Shown piece by piece: positions 39,310 through 49,572 of a stretch of DNA of 64,000 nt. Every line of letters begins with the position of its first letter. Within the stretch, counting starts at the first letter, position 1. The translations under genes were made by a program, and so were the position numbers. The notes under the pieces were generated by a model. It had not been told where the DNA came from. It worked only from the letters and a program-made list of their open reading frames with translations, and did not search any database. This stretch comes from Sulfuricurvum sp. (GTDB taxonomy: Bacteria > Campylobacterota > Campylobacteria > Campylobacterales > Sulfurimonadaceae). The DNA is taken from the NCBI GenBank assembly GCA_003245815.1, contig QKCD01000008.1:1-64000 (forward strand), given 5' to 3'.

Positions 39310-40179
39310 TTGACCCCGCTGATCCGGCATTGCCGGATATGTCGATTTTCTGATAAAAGAAGAGATGTGGTCACGATCGAAAAAATAGATTTTTCCCAAT
39401 GGGGAGTCAGCGAATTCATCGAAGATATCCTGCTGGTCTCCCCGGATGATGCGGGGAAAGTGGATGTAGAGTTTGTGAAGTTCCCGCAGCCGCACGAGCT
39501 GCTGATCCTGAATGTCGCCCCGGCGGAGTGGGAATCGGGAAACCGTGCCAGTATGCTGTGCGGCAAGAGCGACCGCAACTCCGTCTATCACACGACCCTG
39601 GAACAGCCGATCTGCATCGTGCAGTTCAAGCCGCACGCATGGTATGCCTTTTCCCGGAACCGCGTACAGAGCTTCCGCAACCGAATGGTCCGGCTCCACT
39701 GCGATATCGGAAGCTGCCTGAAAAGCTTCATCCAGAAGCATCTCCCCGGCTACCTGCTCCGGCTGATTAAAAAAGAGAAGACGAATGACGCCGCCTACCA
39801 CATGATGCCGGTCATGTTCGACTATGTCGAGGCGCACTTGAACACGGTGACGGTCTCCTCCCTCGCCGCTGCATTCAAAATCTCCGAAGCGACGCTACGG
39901 CGCCATTTCAACAAATACGTCGGCATGAACGTCAACGGCTATATCCGCCACCGCAAAGTCCGCAAAATGATCCAGCGGATGTACGACAACGACTACAACG
40001 CCGTTGCGGTGCAGGAGTGCGGTTTTTACGACCAGTCACACTTCATCAGGGAGTTTAAGCGGATCCACCGGGTGACCCCGACGCACTACCTACAGAATTT
40101 CCGGAACCTCTGCGGCGCCAAGGAGCATGCAGAGCGCCTGTTCGGCGCCTGCTACTTCCACACCGTCCACCCCCACTAA
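39310..40179 (+). CDS. AraC family transcriptional regulator
   Basis: TVSSLAAAFKISEATLRRHFNKYVGMNVNGYIRHRKVRKMIQ...AVQECGFYDQSHFIREFKRIHRVTPTHY. A GTG at 39367 is an alternative start. Confidence 0.9.
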   Translation: MTPLIRHCRICRFSDKRRDVVTIEKIDFSQWGVSEFIEDILLVSPDDAGKVDVEFVKFPQPHELLILNVAPAEWESGNRASMLCGKSDRNSVYHTTLEQPICIVQFKPHAWYAFSRNRVQSFRNRMVRLHCDIGSCLKSFIQKHLPGYLLRLIKKEKTNDAAYHMMPVMFDYVEAHLNTVTVSSLAAAFKISEATLRRHFNKYVGMNVNGYIRHRKVRKMIQRMYDNDYNAVAVQECGFYDQSHFIREFKRIHRVTPTHYLQNFRNLCGAKEHAERLFGACYFHTVHPH

Positions 40180-40218
40180 CCTTACATTGAAAAGCAAAAA
40201 CGCTTTTCCGGCGCACGC

Positions 40219-41061
40219 TTAGGCGTCGTCGAACCCGGAGGCCTTCTCTTTGTAGGATTGCAGCGGTTCCCGGGACTGCACGTCGAGGCTCAGGAAGGTG
40301 TCAAGCTCCTCGTGTTTGTTCTGCAGCATCGTTTCGAACTCCTCTTCGGTCGCCGGACGGTTGCCGTGGAATTTGTCGAGCAGCAGGTTGGAGTTACCGA
40401 TGACGACCAGGTAGCTCTCCTCGCCGTAATCGAGCATCACCACGCGGTTCTTGGCGTCCAGGAGCTTCTGGAAGCGGATATTGACACCCTCGGAATCGCT
40501 TTTTTTCAGGTTGAAAGGCCAGGGTTTGGCCGGCGTACCCGCCGATGCCAGGGGCATGCGGCTTTTGAGCCAGAGGAGGATTGCGATGCCGATGATAAGG
40601 ATGATGATAACGGCGATGTAACTGCCGCTGTAGGAGCCTTCCGGTTTGGTCGGCAGGGAGGAGAGCGGCGCCTCTGCGACCGCTGTGTCGGCCCCTTCGG
40701 CCGCGCCGCTTTTGGTGAAGCGCAGACGCAGTCCGAAGGCGTCGGAGGTCTTGGACGCTTCCATCTCGACGGAGGGGGCGACGGTGGCGATGATCTGGGT
40801 ATGCTCGTCGATCGGGGTGATGGCGATCTTGCTCAGGAAGGGGGAGCTGATGCTCTTGACCTTCGGGGCTTCGATGGCGGCGTTTTCGAGCTTGATGATG
40901 ATCCGGTCCTGGAGGCGGCTCTGGCGCAGGGCCCCGTCGTAGGGGGTGTCGAAGGTCAGCATGATGTCGACGCGGTCGCTGCGGTCGTAGACGTTGTAAC
41001 TGAGGATCTTCGAGGCGAAGAGGAACACGGGGAGCAGGAGCAGGGGGATCAGGCGTTTCAT
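40219..41061 (-). CDS. FliO-like flagellar protein (signal peptide, beta domain, TM, FliO-like tail)
   Basis: Overlaps fliN start; TM IAVIIILIIGIAILLWL followed by short soluble VVMLDYGEESYLVVIGNSNLLLDKF, FliO-like. Confidence 0.6.
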   Translation of the reverse strand: MKRLIPLLLLPVFLFASKILSYNVYDRSDRVDIMLTFDTPYDGALRQSRLQDRIIIKLENAAIEAPKVKSISSPFLSKIAITPIDEHTQIIATVAPSVEMEASKTSDAFGLRLRFTKSGAAEGADTAVAEAPLSSLPTKPEGSYSGSYIAVIIILIIGIAILLWLKSRMPLASAGTPAKPWPFNLKKSDSEGVNIRFQKLLDAKNRVVMLDYGEESYLVVIGNSNLLLDKFHGNRPATEEEFETMLQNKHEELDTFLSLDVQSREPLQSYKEKASGFDDA

Positions 41062-41402
41062 AGGCGCTCTTTGGAGAGGTAGTAGATGACGGCGCTGGAG
41101 TCAAGGACCTCGTTGATACGGATGGCGAGGTTCTTCTCGTAGACCATCACTTCCCCCTTGCCGATGATGCGCCCGTTGACGTAGGACTCGACGCTCTCGC
41201 CGGCAGGCTTCTGCAGGTCGATGACGGAGCCCTTCTCCAGCTTGAGGATCTCCGCGATGGAGAGTTCCGTGGCGCCGAGGTCGGCGACGAACTCGACTTC
41301 CATATCCAGAAGCCCCTCGTAATCCATCCAGCTCAGCTCCGTCGCCGGGTCGATGCCGGCGCGCTGTGCGCGGTATGCGGTGTCGTTGCGTTTGGCTGCC
41401 AT
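41058..41402 (-). CDS. fliN: Flagellar motor switch protein FliN
   Basis: DMEVEFVADLGATELSIAEILKLEKGSVIDLQKPAGESVESYVNGRIIGKGEVMVYEKNLAIRINEVL. Confidence 0.92.
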   Translation of the reverse strand: MAAKRNDTAYRAQRAGIDPATELSWMDYEGLLDMEVEFVADLGATELSIAEILKLEKGSVIDLQKPAGESVESYVNGRIIGKGEVMVYEKNLAIRINEVLDSSAVIYYLSKERL

Positions 41403-41404
41403 GG

Positions 41405-41866
41405 TTACATTCCCTTGATTCCGATAATCATCGTGTACGCTCCGCTCTCGATTCCCCTGATTGCGTCGCAGTCGACGTCGAGCGGCCCGTGGCCGACGAA
41501 GTGGGGAATCCCGATACCGAAGGCGACGCCGGCGCGCTCCTCCGCCACCACCTTCGCACTGCCGACGACGAGGTTCGCCGTCTCCAGGGCCATGTCGGTG
41601 CGGGTCGCTTCATCGCTCTGCGTCTCCCCGAGGAAGAGCTCGACGATCAAGTCGATCAGGGCGTCGTCGCATCCGACGTAGACGCGGTAGCGTTCGTTGT
41701 ACTCCGAAGTTATATCGATATAAGCAAGAAGCGTTCTCACCGCTTTAGGGGAGCTGACGGCACTCTCCTGCAGAGCGAGTTGCTGCTGCATGAAGTGCTC
41801 CGCGGCGTGGAGGATGGTGTCGAGCATACGGGCTCCCGCACCGGAAGAGGATGGCTGATTCGGCAA
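41405..41866 (-). CDS. CheX-like chemotaxis phosphatase (start may be 41827)
   Basis: MALETANLVVGSAKVVAEERAGVAFGIGIPHFVG, CheC/CheX-like; adjacent to fliN. Confidence 0.7.
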   Translation of the reverse strand: MPNQPSSSGAGARMLDTILHAAEHFMQQQLALQESAVSSPKAVRTLLAYIDITSEYNERYRVYVGCDDALIDLIVELFLGETQSDEATRTDMALETANLVVGSAKVVAEERAGVAFGIGIPHFVGHGPLDVDCDAIRGIESGAYTMIIGIKGM

Positions 41867-42077
41867 AACGTATACTCCTTCTGCGCGACGTCGGGCGGTG
41901 CGCAGCGTCGGGTCAGGTAAGTAAGGGATTATACGCTATGCATCGTTTGAGTTTTCTTAGTGTGGGCGTTGCGCCGGTGGTTAGAGGAAGCTTCACGCGC
42001 CGGGAAGGGCAGGGGGCCATAGCCAAACGCAAGTAATCCTTCAGTATAATCGCGCGCTGTTTGGAGGTATACCACCT

Positions 42078-42827
42078 ATGATGATCATCGAACTACTACT
42101 TCTGGGGACCGCCGTCGGGGTTCTGTCGGGCTTCTTCGGAATCGGCGGCGGCACGATCCTGGTACCGGCGCTGCTCTTCATCGGGTTCGACATGAAGACG
42201 GCCGTCGGCATCTCCATCGTCCAGATGGTTTTCTCCTCCATCTACGGCAGTTACCTGAACAGCAAGAAGGGGACCCTCGATGTCAAAACGGTCCTCTTCA
42301 TCGGTTTCGGCGGTTTCGCCGGGGCGCTGATGAGCTCCTGGGTCGTGGCGACCCTCGACGCCGTCGTGCTCGAAGCGATCTTTCTCGGCTTCGTCCTAAC
42401 GGCGCTGACACGGCTCTACTTCAAAAAGCTCGAAGATATGGGCGAGCCCCGGACGGCCCACCCGGCACTGCTTTTCGCGGTCGGGGCCGTATTGGGCCTT
42501 TTCTCCATCTCCATCGGCGTCGGCGGGTCGATTCTGCTCGTACCGCTGCTGGTGAGTTTTTTGCATGTGCCGCTGAAGAACGCCATCTCCGCCGGCCTCT
42601 TTTTCGTCGTCTTCTCCTCCGTCTCGGGCTTTATCGGCTTCAGTGCCGCGGGGCGGATCGACTACACCGCCGGTCTCACCATCGGGATTGCTTCGATGCT
42701 CGGCGTCTTTATCGGCATCGCGCTCAAGCACCGCAGCAGCGATGCGCTGCAAAAACGGCTCCTGGTACTCTTCTACCTGATCGTATCGGGCTACATTCTC
42801 TACAGGCTGGTAACGCAACATGGATAA
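42078..42827 (+). CDS. TauE/SafE family sulfite exporter-like membrane protein
   Basis: GVLSGFFGIGGGTILVPALLFIGFDMKTAVGISI repeated half-domain architecture. Confidence 0.9.
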   Translation: MMIIELLLLGTAVGVLSGFFGIGGGTILVPALLFIGFDMKTAVGISIVQMVFSSIYGSYLNSKKGTLDVKTVLFIGFGGFAGALMSSWVVATLDAVVLEAIFLGFVLTALTRLYFKKLEDMGEPRTAHPALLFAVGAVLGLFSISIGVGGSILLVPLLVSFLHVPLKNAISAGLFFVVFSSVSGFIGFSAAGRIDYTAGLTIGIASMLGVFIGIALKHRSSDALQKRLLVLFYLIVSGYILYRLVTQHG

Positions 42828-45639
42828 TCTGATCAAAATCACCGGGGCACGGGAACACAACCTCAAGGATATCTCGCTGGAGATCCCGAAGAACAGTCTC
42901 GTTGTCTGTACCGGCATCAGCGGCAGCGGCAAGTCGACGCTGGCCTTCGACACCCTCTACGCCGAGGGGCAGCGCCGCTACATCGAATCGCTCTCCTCCT
43001 ACGCCCGCCAGTTCCTCGACCGCATCGGCAAGCCCGACGTGGACAAGATCGAAGGGCTCACCCCGGCGATCGCCATCGACCAGAAGACCACCTCCAAGAA
43101 CCCCCGTTCGACAGTGGGGACGATCACGGAGATCTACGACTACCTGCGCCTCCTCTACGCCCGCATCGGGGTGCAGCATTGTCACCTCTGCGGCAAGAAG
43201 ATCTCGAAGATGAGCGCCAGCGACATCATTGACCAGGTCTCGAAGATGCCCGAGGGCTCCAAGGTCGTCGTCCTCGCCCCACTGATCCGGGAGAAGAAGG
43301 GGAGCTTCACCGACCTGATCGAGTCGCTGCGCCACAAGGGCTACGTCCGGGCGATGATCGACGGCGTCATGGTGCGCCTCGACGAGGAGATCGAGCTCTC
43401 CAAGACGAAGAAGCACACGATCAAGGTCGTCATCGACCGGATCGTCATCAAGCCCGAAAACGCGGAACGGATTGCCCAGGACGTGGAGAAAGCCCTCAAG
43501 GAGAGCTACGGCGAGGTAGAGCTGGAGGTGATGAACCACGAGGAGATCGGGCTTGCCGAGAAGCTGATCCATTTCAGCGAGCACAGCGCCTGTTTCGACT
43601 GCAAGGTGAGCTTTGAGCCCCTCGAACCCCTCTCCTTCTCCTTCAACTCCCCCAAAGGGGCCTGCCCCGAGTGCGACGGCCTCGGGATCCGCTACGCGCT
43701 GGATCACGACAAGGTGATCGACAGCGACCTCTCCATCGAGAAGGGGGCGGTGAAGATCGTCTACGGCTTCAACAAGGGGTACTACTTCACCTTCCTCAAG
43801 GCCTTCTGCGAAACGAACGGCATCGACGTGACGGTCCCCTTCAGCGATCTTGAGGAGCACCAGAAGAAATCGATCCTCCACGGCTCCATCGACGAAGTGA
43901 CCTTCTACTGGAAGAACCACCCCGTCAAGCGGATCTGGCCGGGGATCATCCGTATCGCCTATGACATGTTCAAGGACGAGAAGGACCTGGCGGACTACAT
44001 GAGCGAGAAGACCTGCAGCGTCTGCGGCGGCCACCGTCTCAAGCGCGAAAGCCTCGCCGTCAAGGTCTCCGGCCGCGGCATCGCCGAGGTGATCAACCTC
44101 GCCATCGACAAGAGCTACCAGTGGTTCTCCGATGAGACGACCTTCGCGCACCTCGGGGGGCAGCAGCAGATGATCGCCGGGCCGATTCTCGGGGAGATCA
44201 AGGAGCGCCTCTTCTTCCTCTACGACGTCGGGCTGGGCTACCTCTCGCTCAGCCGCGACGCCCGCACCATCAGCGGCGGCGAGGCGCAGCGCATCCGCAT
44301 CGCCTCGCAGATCGGCAGCGGCCTGACGGGGGTGATGTACGTCCTCGACGAGCCGAGTATCGGATTGCACGAGCGCGATACCCTCAAGCTGATCCGCACC
44401 CTGCGTTCCCTGCAGGAGAAGGGCAACACGGTGATCGTCGTCGAGCATGACAAGGAGACGATCGAGCATGCCGACTTCATCGTCGACATCGGCCCCGGTG
44501 CCGGGCAGTTCGGCGGCAACGTCGTCTTCGCCGGTACCCTCGAGAAGCTGAAAAAGTCCAAGACCCTGACGGCGGACTACCTGAGCGGCCGGAAGAAGAT
44601 CGAGTACTTCTACCGCCGCCCGCAGGAGGCGTGGATCGAGGTCAAAAACGTTTCGCTCAACAACATTGAAAACCTCGACGTGCAGATCCCGCTGAACAAC
44701 TTCGTCTGCGTTACCGGCGTCAGCGGCAGCGGCAAGAGTTCGCTGATCCTGCAGACCCTGCTGCCGGCGGCCCGGGAGATCCTCAACCACGCGAGAAAGG
44801 TGAACAAGGTCGCCGGCGTCGAAGTGAACGGCCTCGACGCCCTGGACAAGGTGATCTACCTCGACCAGAGCCCCATCGGCCGCACGCCCCGCTCCAACCC
44901 CGCCACCTATACCGGGGTGATGGACGAGATCCGCAACCTCTTCGCCAAGACGAAAGAGGCGCAGATCCGCGGCTACACGTCGTCGCGCTTCAGCTTTAAC
45001 GTCAAGGGCGGCCGCTGCGAGAAGTGCCAGGGGGAAGGGGAGATCAAGATCGAGATGCATTTCCTTCCCGACATCATGGTCAAGTGCGACACCTGTCGCG
45101 GCACCCGCTACAACCGCCAGTCCCTGGAGGTGGAGTACAAGGGCAAAAACATCGCCCAGGTCCTCGCGATGAGCGTGGAGGAGGCGCTGAAGTTCTTTGA
45201 GCCGATCCCGAAGATCAAAATGAAGCTGCAGACCCTCTACGACGTCGGTCTGGGCTACATCACCCTCGGCCAGAACGCCGTCACCCTCTCCGGCGGCGAG
45301 GCGCAGCGGATCAAGCTCGCCAAGGAGCTCAGCCGCAAGGATACGGGTCAGACCCTCTACGTCCTGGACGAGCCCACGACGGGCCTGCACTTCGATGACG
45401 TCAACCGCCTGACCAAAGTGCTGCACCACTTCGTCGAACTGGGCAACTCGGTGCTGGTCATCGAGCACAACCTCGACATGATCAAGAACGCCGACTATAT
45501 CATCGACATGGGGCCCGAGGGGGGCTCCGGCGGCGGGCAGATCGTCGCCGTCGGCGACCCGGAAACAGTGGCCGCCGAGCACGAGCAGACCGGCAGCCAC
45601 ACGGGGCGCTACCTGCAAAAAGAGCTGCGGGGGCACTGA
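42820..45639 (+). CDS. uvrA: Excinuclease ABC subunit UvrA
   Basis: Two Walker A motifs (GISGSGKSTLAFDTLYAEGQRRY; GVSGSGKSSL), zinc-finger cysteines, LSGGEAQRIKLA. Confidence 0.97.
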   Translation: MDNLIKITGAREHNLKDISLEIPKNSLVVCTGISGSGKSTLAFDTLYAEGQRRYIESLSSYARQFLDRIGKPDVDKIEGLTPAIAIDQKTTSKNPRSTVGTITEIYDYLRLLYARIGVQHCHLCGKKISKMSASDIIDQVSKMPEGSKVVVLAPLIREKKGSFTDLIESLRHKGYVRAMIDGVMVRLDEEIELSKTKKHTIKVVIDRIVIKPENAERIAQDVEKALKESYGEVELEVMNHEEIGLAEKLIHFSEHSACFDCKVSFEPLEPLSFSFNSPKGACPECDGLGIRYALDHDKVIDSDLSIEKGAVKIVYGFNKGYYFTFLKAFCETNGIDVTVPFSDLEEHQKKSILHGSIDEVTFYWKNHPVKRIWPGIIRIAYDMFKDEKDLADYMSEKTCSVCGGHRLKRESLAVKVSGRGIAEVINLAIDKSYQWFSDETTFAHLGGQQQMIAGPILGEIKERLFFLYDVGLGYLSLSRDARTISGGEAQRIRIASQIGSGLTGVMYVLDEPSIGLHERDTLKLIRTLRSLQEKGNTVIVVEHDKETIEHADFIVDIGPGAGQFGGNVVFAGTLEKLKKSKTLTADYLSGRKKIEYFYRRPQEAWIEVKNVSLNNIENLDVQIPLNNFVCVTGVSGSGKSSLILQTLLPAAREILNHARKVNKVAGVEVNGLDALDKVIYLDQSPIGRTPRSNPATYTGVMDEIRNLFAKTKEAQIRGYTSSRFSFNVKGGRCEKCQGEGEIKIEMHFLPDIMVKCDTCRGTRYNRQSLEVEYKGKNIAQVLAMSVEEALKFFEPIPKIKMKLQTLYDVGLGYITLGQNAVTLSGGEAQRIKLAKELSRKDTGQTLYVLDEPTTGLHFDDVNRLTKVLHHFVELGNSVLVIEHNLDMIKNADYIIDMGPEGGSGGGQIVAVGDPETVAAEHEQTGSHTGRYLQKELRGH

Positions 45640-45726
45640 CTCTGCAGCCCCGGCCTTGCCGGGCCGGGCTCCTGTTTCGAACGCGCGTTCCGGCGGCGGG
45701 AATTGCCGCCCTTTTGGGAACGCCTA

Positions 45727-45755
45727 TTGACCCCCGTGGTCGCACGCGGTATAAT
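45727..45755 (+). promoter_or_regulatory. Sigma70-type promoter (TTGACC-17-TATAAT)
   Basis: TTGACC at 45727-45732 and TATAAT at 45750-45755, 17-bp spacer, upstream of the HDOD gene. Confidence 0.7.
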
Positions 45756-45790
45756 AGTGCCCATTATCAATGCAGTAGGGGTATGAAGGA

Positions 45791-46606
45791 ATGAAAAATT
45801 CTATCGTCGAGAGTATCAAGGCACTGCCGCCGTTGCCGAGGACACTCATCGATATGCAGCGGGTCTGTGCGGATCCGGAGGCGTCGATTGCCGACCTGAC
45901 GCGGACGATCGAGCACGACCCGATGATCGTCGCCAACCTCCTCAAGGCCGCCAATTCGCCGCTCTACATGTTCGGGCGCGAGATCAAGAACGTTGCACAG
46001 GCCGTTTCGCTTTTCGGGATGAGCATGACCCGCTCGATCGCCCTGGGCAACTCCGTCAGAAGGCTTCTGAACGTCGACATGGAACCCTATGGCATCAGCT
46101 CGGAGCGCTTCGCGGAGATCTCCTCTTTGCAGGCCGCGCTGATTCACAACTGGTACTCCCGTATCGACCGGGAGAAGGCGGATACGCTCTTTCTCGCCGC
46201 TTTCTTGCAGGAGACGGGCAAAATCCTGATCGCCAGCGACATCATCCAGGAAGACCTCACCTACAACTTCCGTTCCGACGTCGAGATGACCAACAACATT
46301 GCCCAGGTGGAGTTCACCTACGTGGAGGACACGACCGCGACGGTGACGGCCGCCATCTTCGAGCACTGGCGTTTCGACGCGGAGTTCGTCGAGATGATTC
46401 GCTTCTCCGACAACTATCTCAATGCCCCGGAGTCGATCGCGGAGTACGCCACGGCCCTCAACATCGTCAAGACGATCCTGCCGGTCAACGCCCCCTTCGC
46501 AGAACCCTCCATCAACCTCGGCCTCCGCAAAGCCCACGACGCGGGGTACGACCATGAACTGCTCGAGGATATTGTCGACGATATGCTTGACAAAAGCCTG
46601 ATCTGA
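45791..46606 (+). CDS. HDOD domain protein
   Basis: LTRTIEHDPMIVANLLKAANSPLYMFGREIKNVAQAVSLFGMSMTRSIAL; paralogous to 19323..20126. Confidence 0.85.
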   Translation: MKNSIVESIKALPPLPRTLIDMQRVCADPEASIADLTRTIEHDPMIVANLLKAANSPLYMFGREIKNVAQAVSLFGMSMTRSIALGNSVRRLLNVDMEPYGISSERFAEISSLQAALIHNWYSRIDREKADTLFLAAFLQETGKILIASDIIQEDLTYNFRSDVEMTNNIAQVEFTYVEDTTATVTAAIFEHWRFDAEFVEMIRFSDNYLNAPESIAEYATALNIVKTILPVNAPFAEPSINLGLRKAHDAGYDHELLEDIVDDMLDKSLI

Positions 46607-46623
46607 TCCGGCAGGCTTCTGCG

Positions 46624-49344
46624 ATGTCCAAAACGATCACCGTCATCGACACTTTCGGCTTCTTTTTCCGAAGCTTTTTCGCCCTGCCGCCCCTGAGTAA
46701 CAAGAACGGTTTCCCGACCGGCCTGCTCACGGGGTTCGTCAACTTTGTCTCCTCCCTGCACAAAGAGCACGCCAGCGACTACATCGTTTTTGCCCTCGAC
46801 TCCAAGGGGCCGACCTTCCGCAACACGATCGACCCCGAGTACAAGGCGCATCGTCCGCCGCCGCCGGAGGACCTGAAACTGCAGCTCCCCGTCGCGATCG
46901 AATGGATCGAAAAGATGGGGTTCAAGACCCTCGCCCGGGAGGGTTTTGAGGCGGACGACATGATCGCCTCCGTCACGAAAGCCGCCGTCGCGCAGGGGAT
47001 CAGGGTGCGTATCGTCTCCCACGACAAGGACCTCTACCAGCTGATCGACGACGAGCGCGTCGTCGTCGTCGACGCGAAGCTGAGCAAGGAGATCGACGAG
47101 GAAGAGTGCTTCAAAAAGTATGGCATCCACCCCAAACAGTTCACCGACTACCAGGCGCTGCTCGGCGACAGCGCCGACAACGTCCCGGGGGTCAAGGGGA
47201 TCGGCAAGGTGACGGCCCAAAAGCTCCTCTCCCAGTACGAGACCTTGCAGAAACTCTACGAACAGATCGATGAGGTGACGCCCGCGGGCGTGCAGAAGAA
47301 GCTGAAAACCTTCGAGGCGGACGCCTGGCGTTCCCAGCAGCTTGTCACCCTCAAAGACGACCTCTTCGACGCCTTTGATTTCGAACCCTATACGATGCAT
47401 TACGACAACCCCTTTGTCGGCCTCTATGACGAGCTCGTCGAGTACGAGATGAACGGCATTCTGCGCACCCTCCATGCCAAGGGGATCGTCGACCCGGCAT
47501 CGCGCCCGGCACCGGAAACGCCCGCATCACAGCCGCAGGCCGAAGTGGCTCCGAAAGCGGATTTCAGGACGACCCTTATCACCGACGAGGCGGAGCTGGA
47601 ACGCATCGTCGGAGCCCTGGAACCGCAGCAGATCGTCGCCTTCGATACGGAGACGACGGGACTCGACGCCGAGTGCGACAGCCTCGTGGGGTTCAGCTTC
47701 AGCACCGACCCCGGCGAGGGCTTCTACGTCCCCGTCGCCCACAGCTATCTCGGCGTTCCCGAGCAGGTGGGCGAGGCCGCGGCGAAGGCGGCGATCCGCA
47801 AGATCTTCGCCTCCAAAGTCGTCGGCCACAACATCAAGTTCGACCTTCACTTCGTGACCGCCTACCTCGGCTGCGACCGGCTGCCTATCCATGCCGACAC
47901 GATCATTCTCGCCTGGCTCGTCAACCCCGAAAGCGGCCTTTCGCTGGACAAGCTCTCCGAGACCCTGCTGCAGCACGAGATGGTCCACTTCAAAGATACC
48001 GTCAAGAAGGGCGAGACCTTCGCCTCCGTGGAGCTCGGCGATGCCTGTCAATACGCGGCGGAAGACGCCCTGATCACCCTGCGCCTTTTCAACCTGCTGC
48101 GCGAACGGCTGAAGCTGCAAAACGCCGCGCACCTGATCGAAGAGGCGGAGCAGGTGGAATTACCCTTCGTGGAGACGCTGCTGGGGATGGAGAAGGAGGG
48201 GATCCGGGTCGACACGGCCTACCTCGAAGCCTTCGCCGTCGAAGCCCGCGACGCCCTGGCCGCGCTGACGGCGTCGATCTACGAGGCGGCGGGGTGCGAA
48301 TTCAACATCAACTCCCCCAAGCAGCTCGGCGCCGTTTTGTTCGAGACCCTGGGGCTGCCCACCGCGAAGAAGACGAAGAGCGGCTACAGCACCGACGAGA
48401 AGGTCCTCAGCGGCCTGGCCGACGCGCATCCCGTCGTCGGGCTGGTCCTGCAGTACCGCGAGATGCACAAGCTCTACTCCACCTATATCGACCCGCTGCT
48501 CAAGCTCGCCTACGCCGCGGAGGACCGCCGCGTCCACACCTCCTTCGTCCAGACGGGGACGGCGACGGGGCGGCTGAGTTCCAAGAACCCGAACCTCCAG
48601 AACATCCCGACCCGGACGGAGATGGGGGTCCGCATCCGCGAAGCCTTCGTCGCTCCGGAGGGCAAGCGCCTTATCGGCATTGACTACTCCCAGATCGAGC
48701 TGCGTCTGCTGGCCCACTTCAGTGCCGACCCGGTCCTTGTCGACGCCTTCCGCCACGACAAGGACATCCACCGCCAGACGGCGGTCGCCCTCTTCGGCGA
48801 GGCGGAGGCGGACGCGAAGCGCCCCGTCGCCAAGACGGTCAACTTCGGGCTGCTCTACGGGATGGGCCAGAAGAAGCTCTCCGATACGCTGAAGATCCCG
48901 ACGAAGGAGGCGAAGGAGATCATCGACCGCTACTTCGAGACCTTCCCGACGGTCAAGGCCTACTTCCGCTCCATCGTCGAGACGGCGAAGGAGCAGGGGT
49001 ACGTCGAGACCCTGCTGAAGCGCCGCCGCTACTTCGACTTCGCCAAGGCGACGCCGATGCTCAAGGCCGCCTATGAGCGCGAATCGGTCAACACCGTCTT
49101 CCAGGGAAGCGCCGCGGACCTGATCAAGATGTCGATGAACCGCATCGACCGCCTGATCCGCGAGGAGAAGTTGCCGGCGCGGATGCTGCTGCAGATCCAC
49201 GACGAACTGATCTTCGAGGCCGACGCCGACGCGGCCGAGGCGCTCGGGAAACGGTTCCAGCAGATCATGGAAGAGATCGCCGAACTGCGGATTCCGCTGA
49301 AGACGTCGATCCATACCGGCAGCCACTGGGGCGCGCTGAAATAG
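46624..49344 (+). CDS. polA: DNA polymerase I
   Basis: 5'-3' exo domain, 3'-5' exo DTETTGLDAE, polymerase motifs DYSQIELRLLAHFS, RRRYFDFAKATP, LQIHDELIFE. Confidence 0.97.
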   Translation: MSKTITVIDTFGFFFRSFFALPPLSNKNGFPTGLLTGFVNFVSSLHKEHASDYIVFALDSKGPTFRNTIDPEYKAHRPPPPEDLKLQLPVAIEWIEKMGFKTLAREGFEADDMIASVTKAAVAQGIRVRIVSHDKDLYQLIDDERVVVVDAKLSKEIDEEECFKKYGIHPKQFTDYQALLGDSADNVPGVKGIGKVTAQKLLSQYETLQKLYEQIDEVTPAGVQKKLKTFEADAWRSQQLVTLKDDLFDAFDFEPYTMHYDNPFVGLYDELVEYEMNGILRTLHAKGIVDPASRPAPETPASQPQAEVAPKADFRTTLITDEAELERIVGALEPQQIVAFDTETTGLDAECDSLVGFSFSTDPGEGFYVPVAHSYLGVPEQVGEAAAKAAIRKIFASKVVGHNIKFDLHFVTAYLGCDRLPIHADTIILAWLVNPESGLSLDKLSETLLQHEMVHFKDTVKKGETFASVELGDACQYAAEDALITLRLFNLLRERLKLQNAAHLIEEAEQVELPFVETLLGMEKEGIRVDTAYLEAFAVEARDALAALTASIYEAAGCEFNINSPKQLGAVLFETLGLPTAKKTKSGYSTDEKVLSGLADAHPVVGLVLQYREMHKLYSTYIDPLLKLAYAAEDRRVHTSFVQTGTATGRLSSKNPNLQNIPTRTEMGVRIREAFVAPEGKRLIGIDYSQIELRLLAHFSADPVLVDAFRHDKDIHRQTAVALFGEAEADAKRPVAKTVNFGLLYGMGQKKLSDTLKIPTKEAKEIIDRYFETFPTVKAYFRSIVETAKEQGYVETLLKRRRYFDFAKATPMLKAAYERESVNTVFQGSAADLIKMSMNRIDRLIREEKLPARMLLQIHDELIFEADADAAEALGKRFQQIMEEIAELRIPLKTSIHTGSHWGALK

Positions 49345-49572
49345 CCGTCAGCCACGTTGCCGGTGGCCCTGTGCTGAAGCGCTCCTCCCTGTTACGGGAA
49401 AGCAGGGGAGCGAAAGTTGCTTTTAATGCTATTTCGTTATATTTCCCCGATGTTTCAGGTGGCGTGAACGGTGGGGAAGGATACGGCGGTTTCGCCCCCG
49501 TAGCCTGCCGTTTCCCTTAGGTTCATCTAAAATTCATAATACGCGGCTAGAATCGTTCCGACAGCTCCATGG

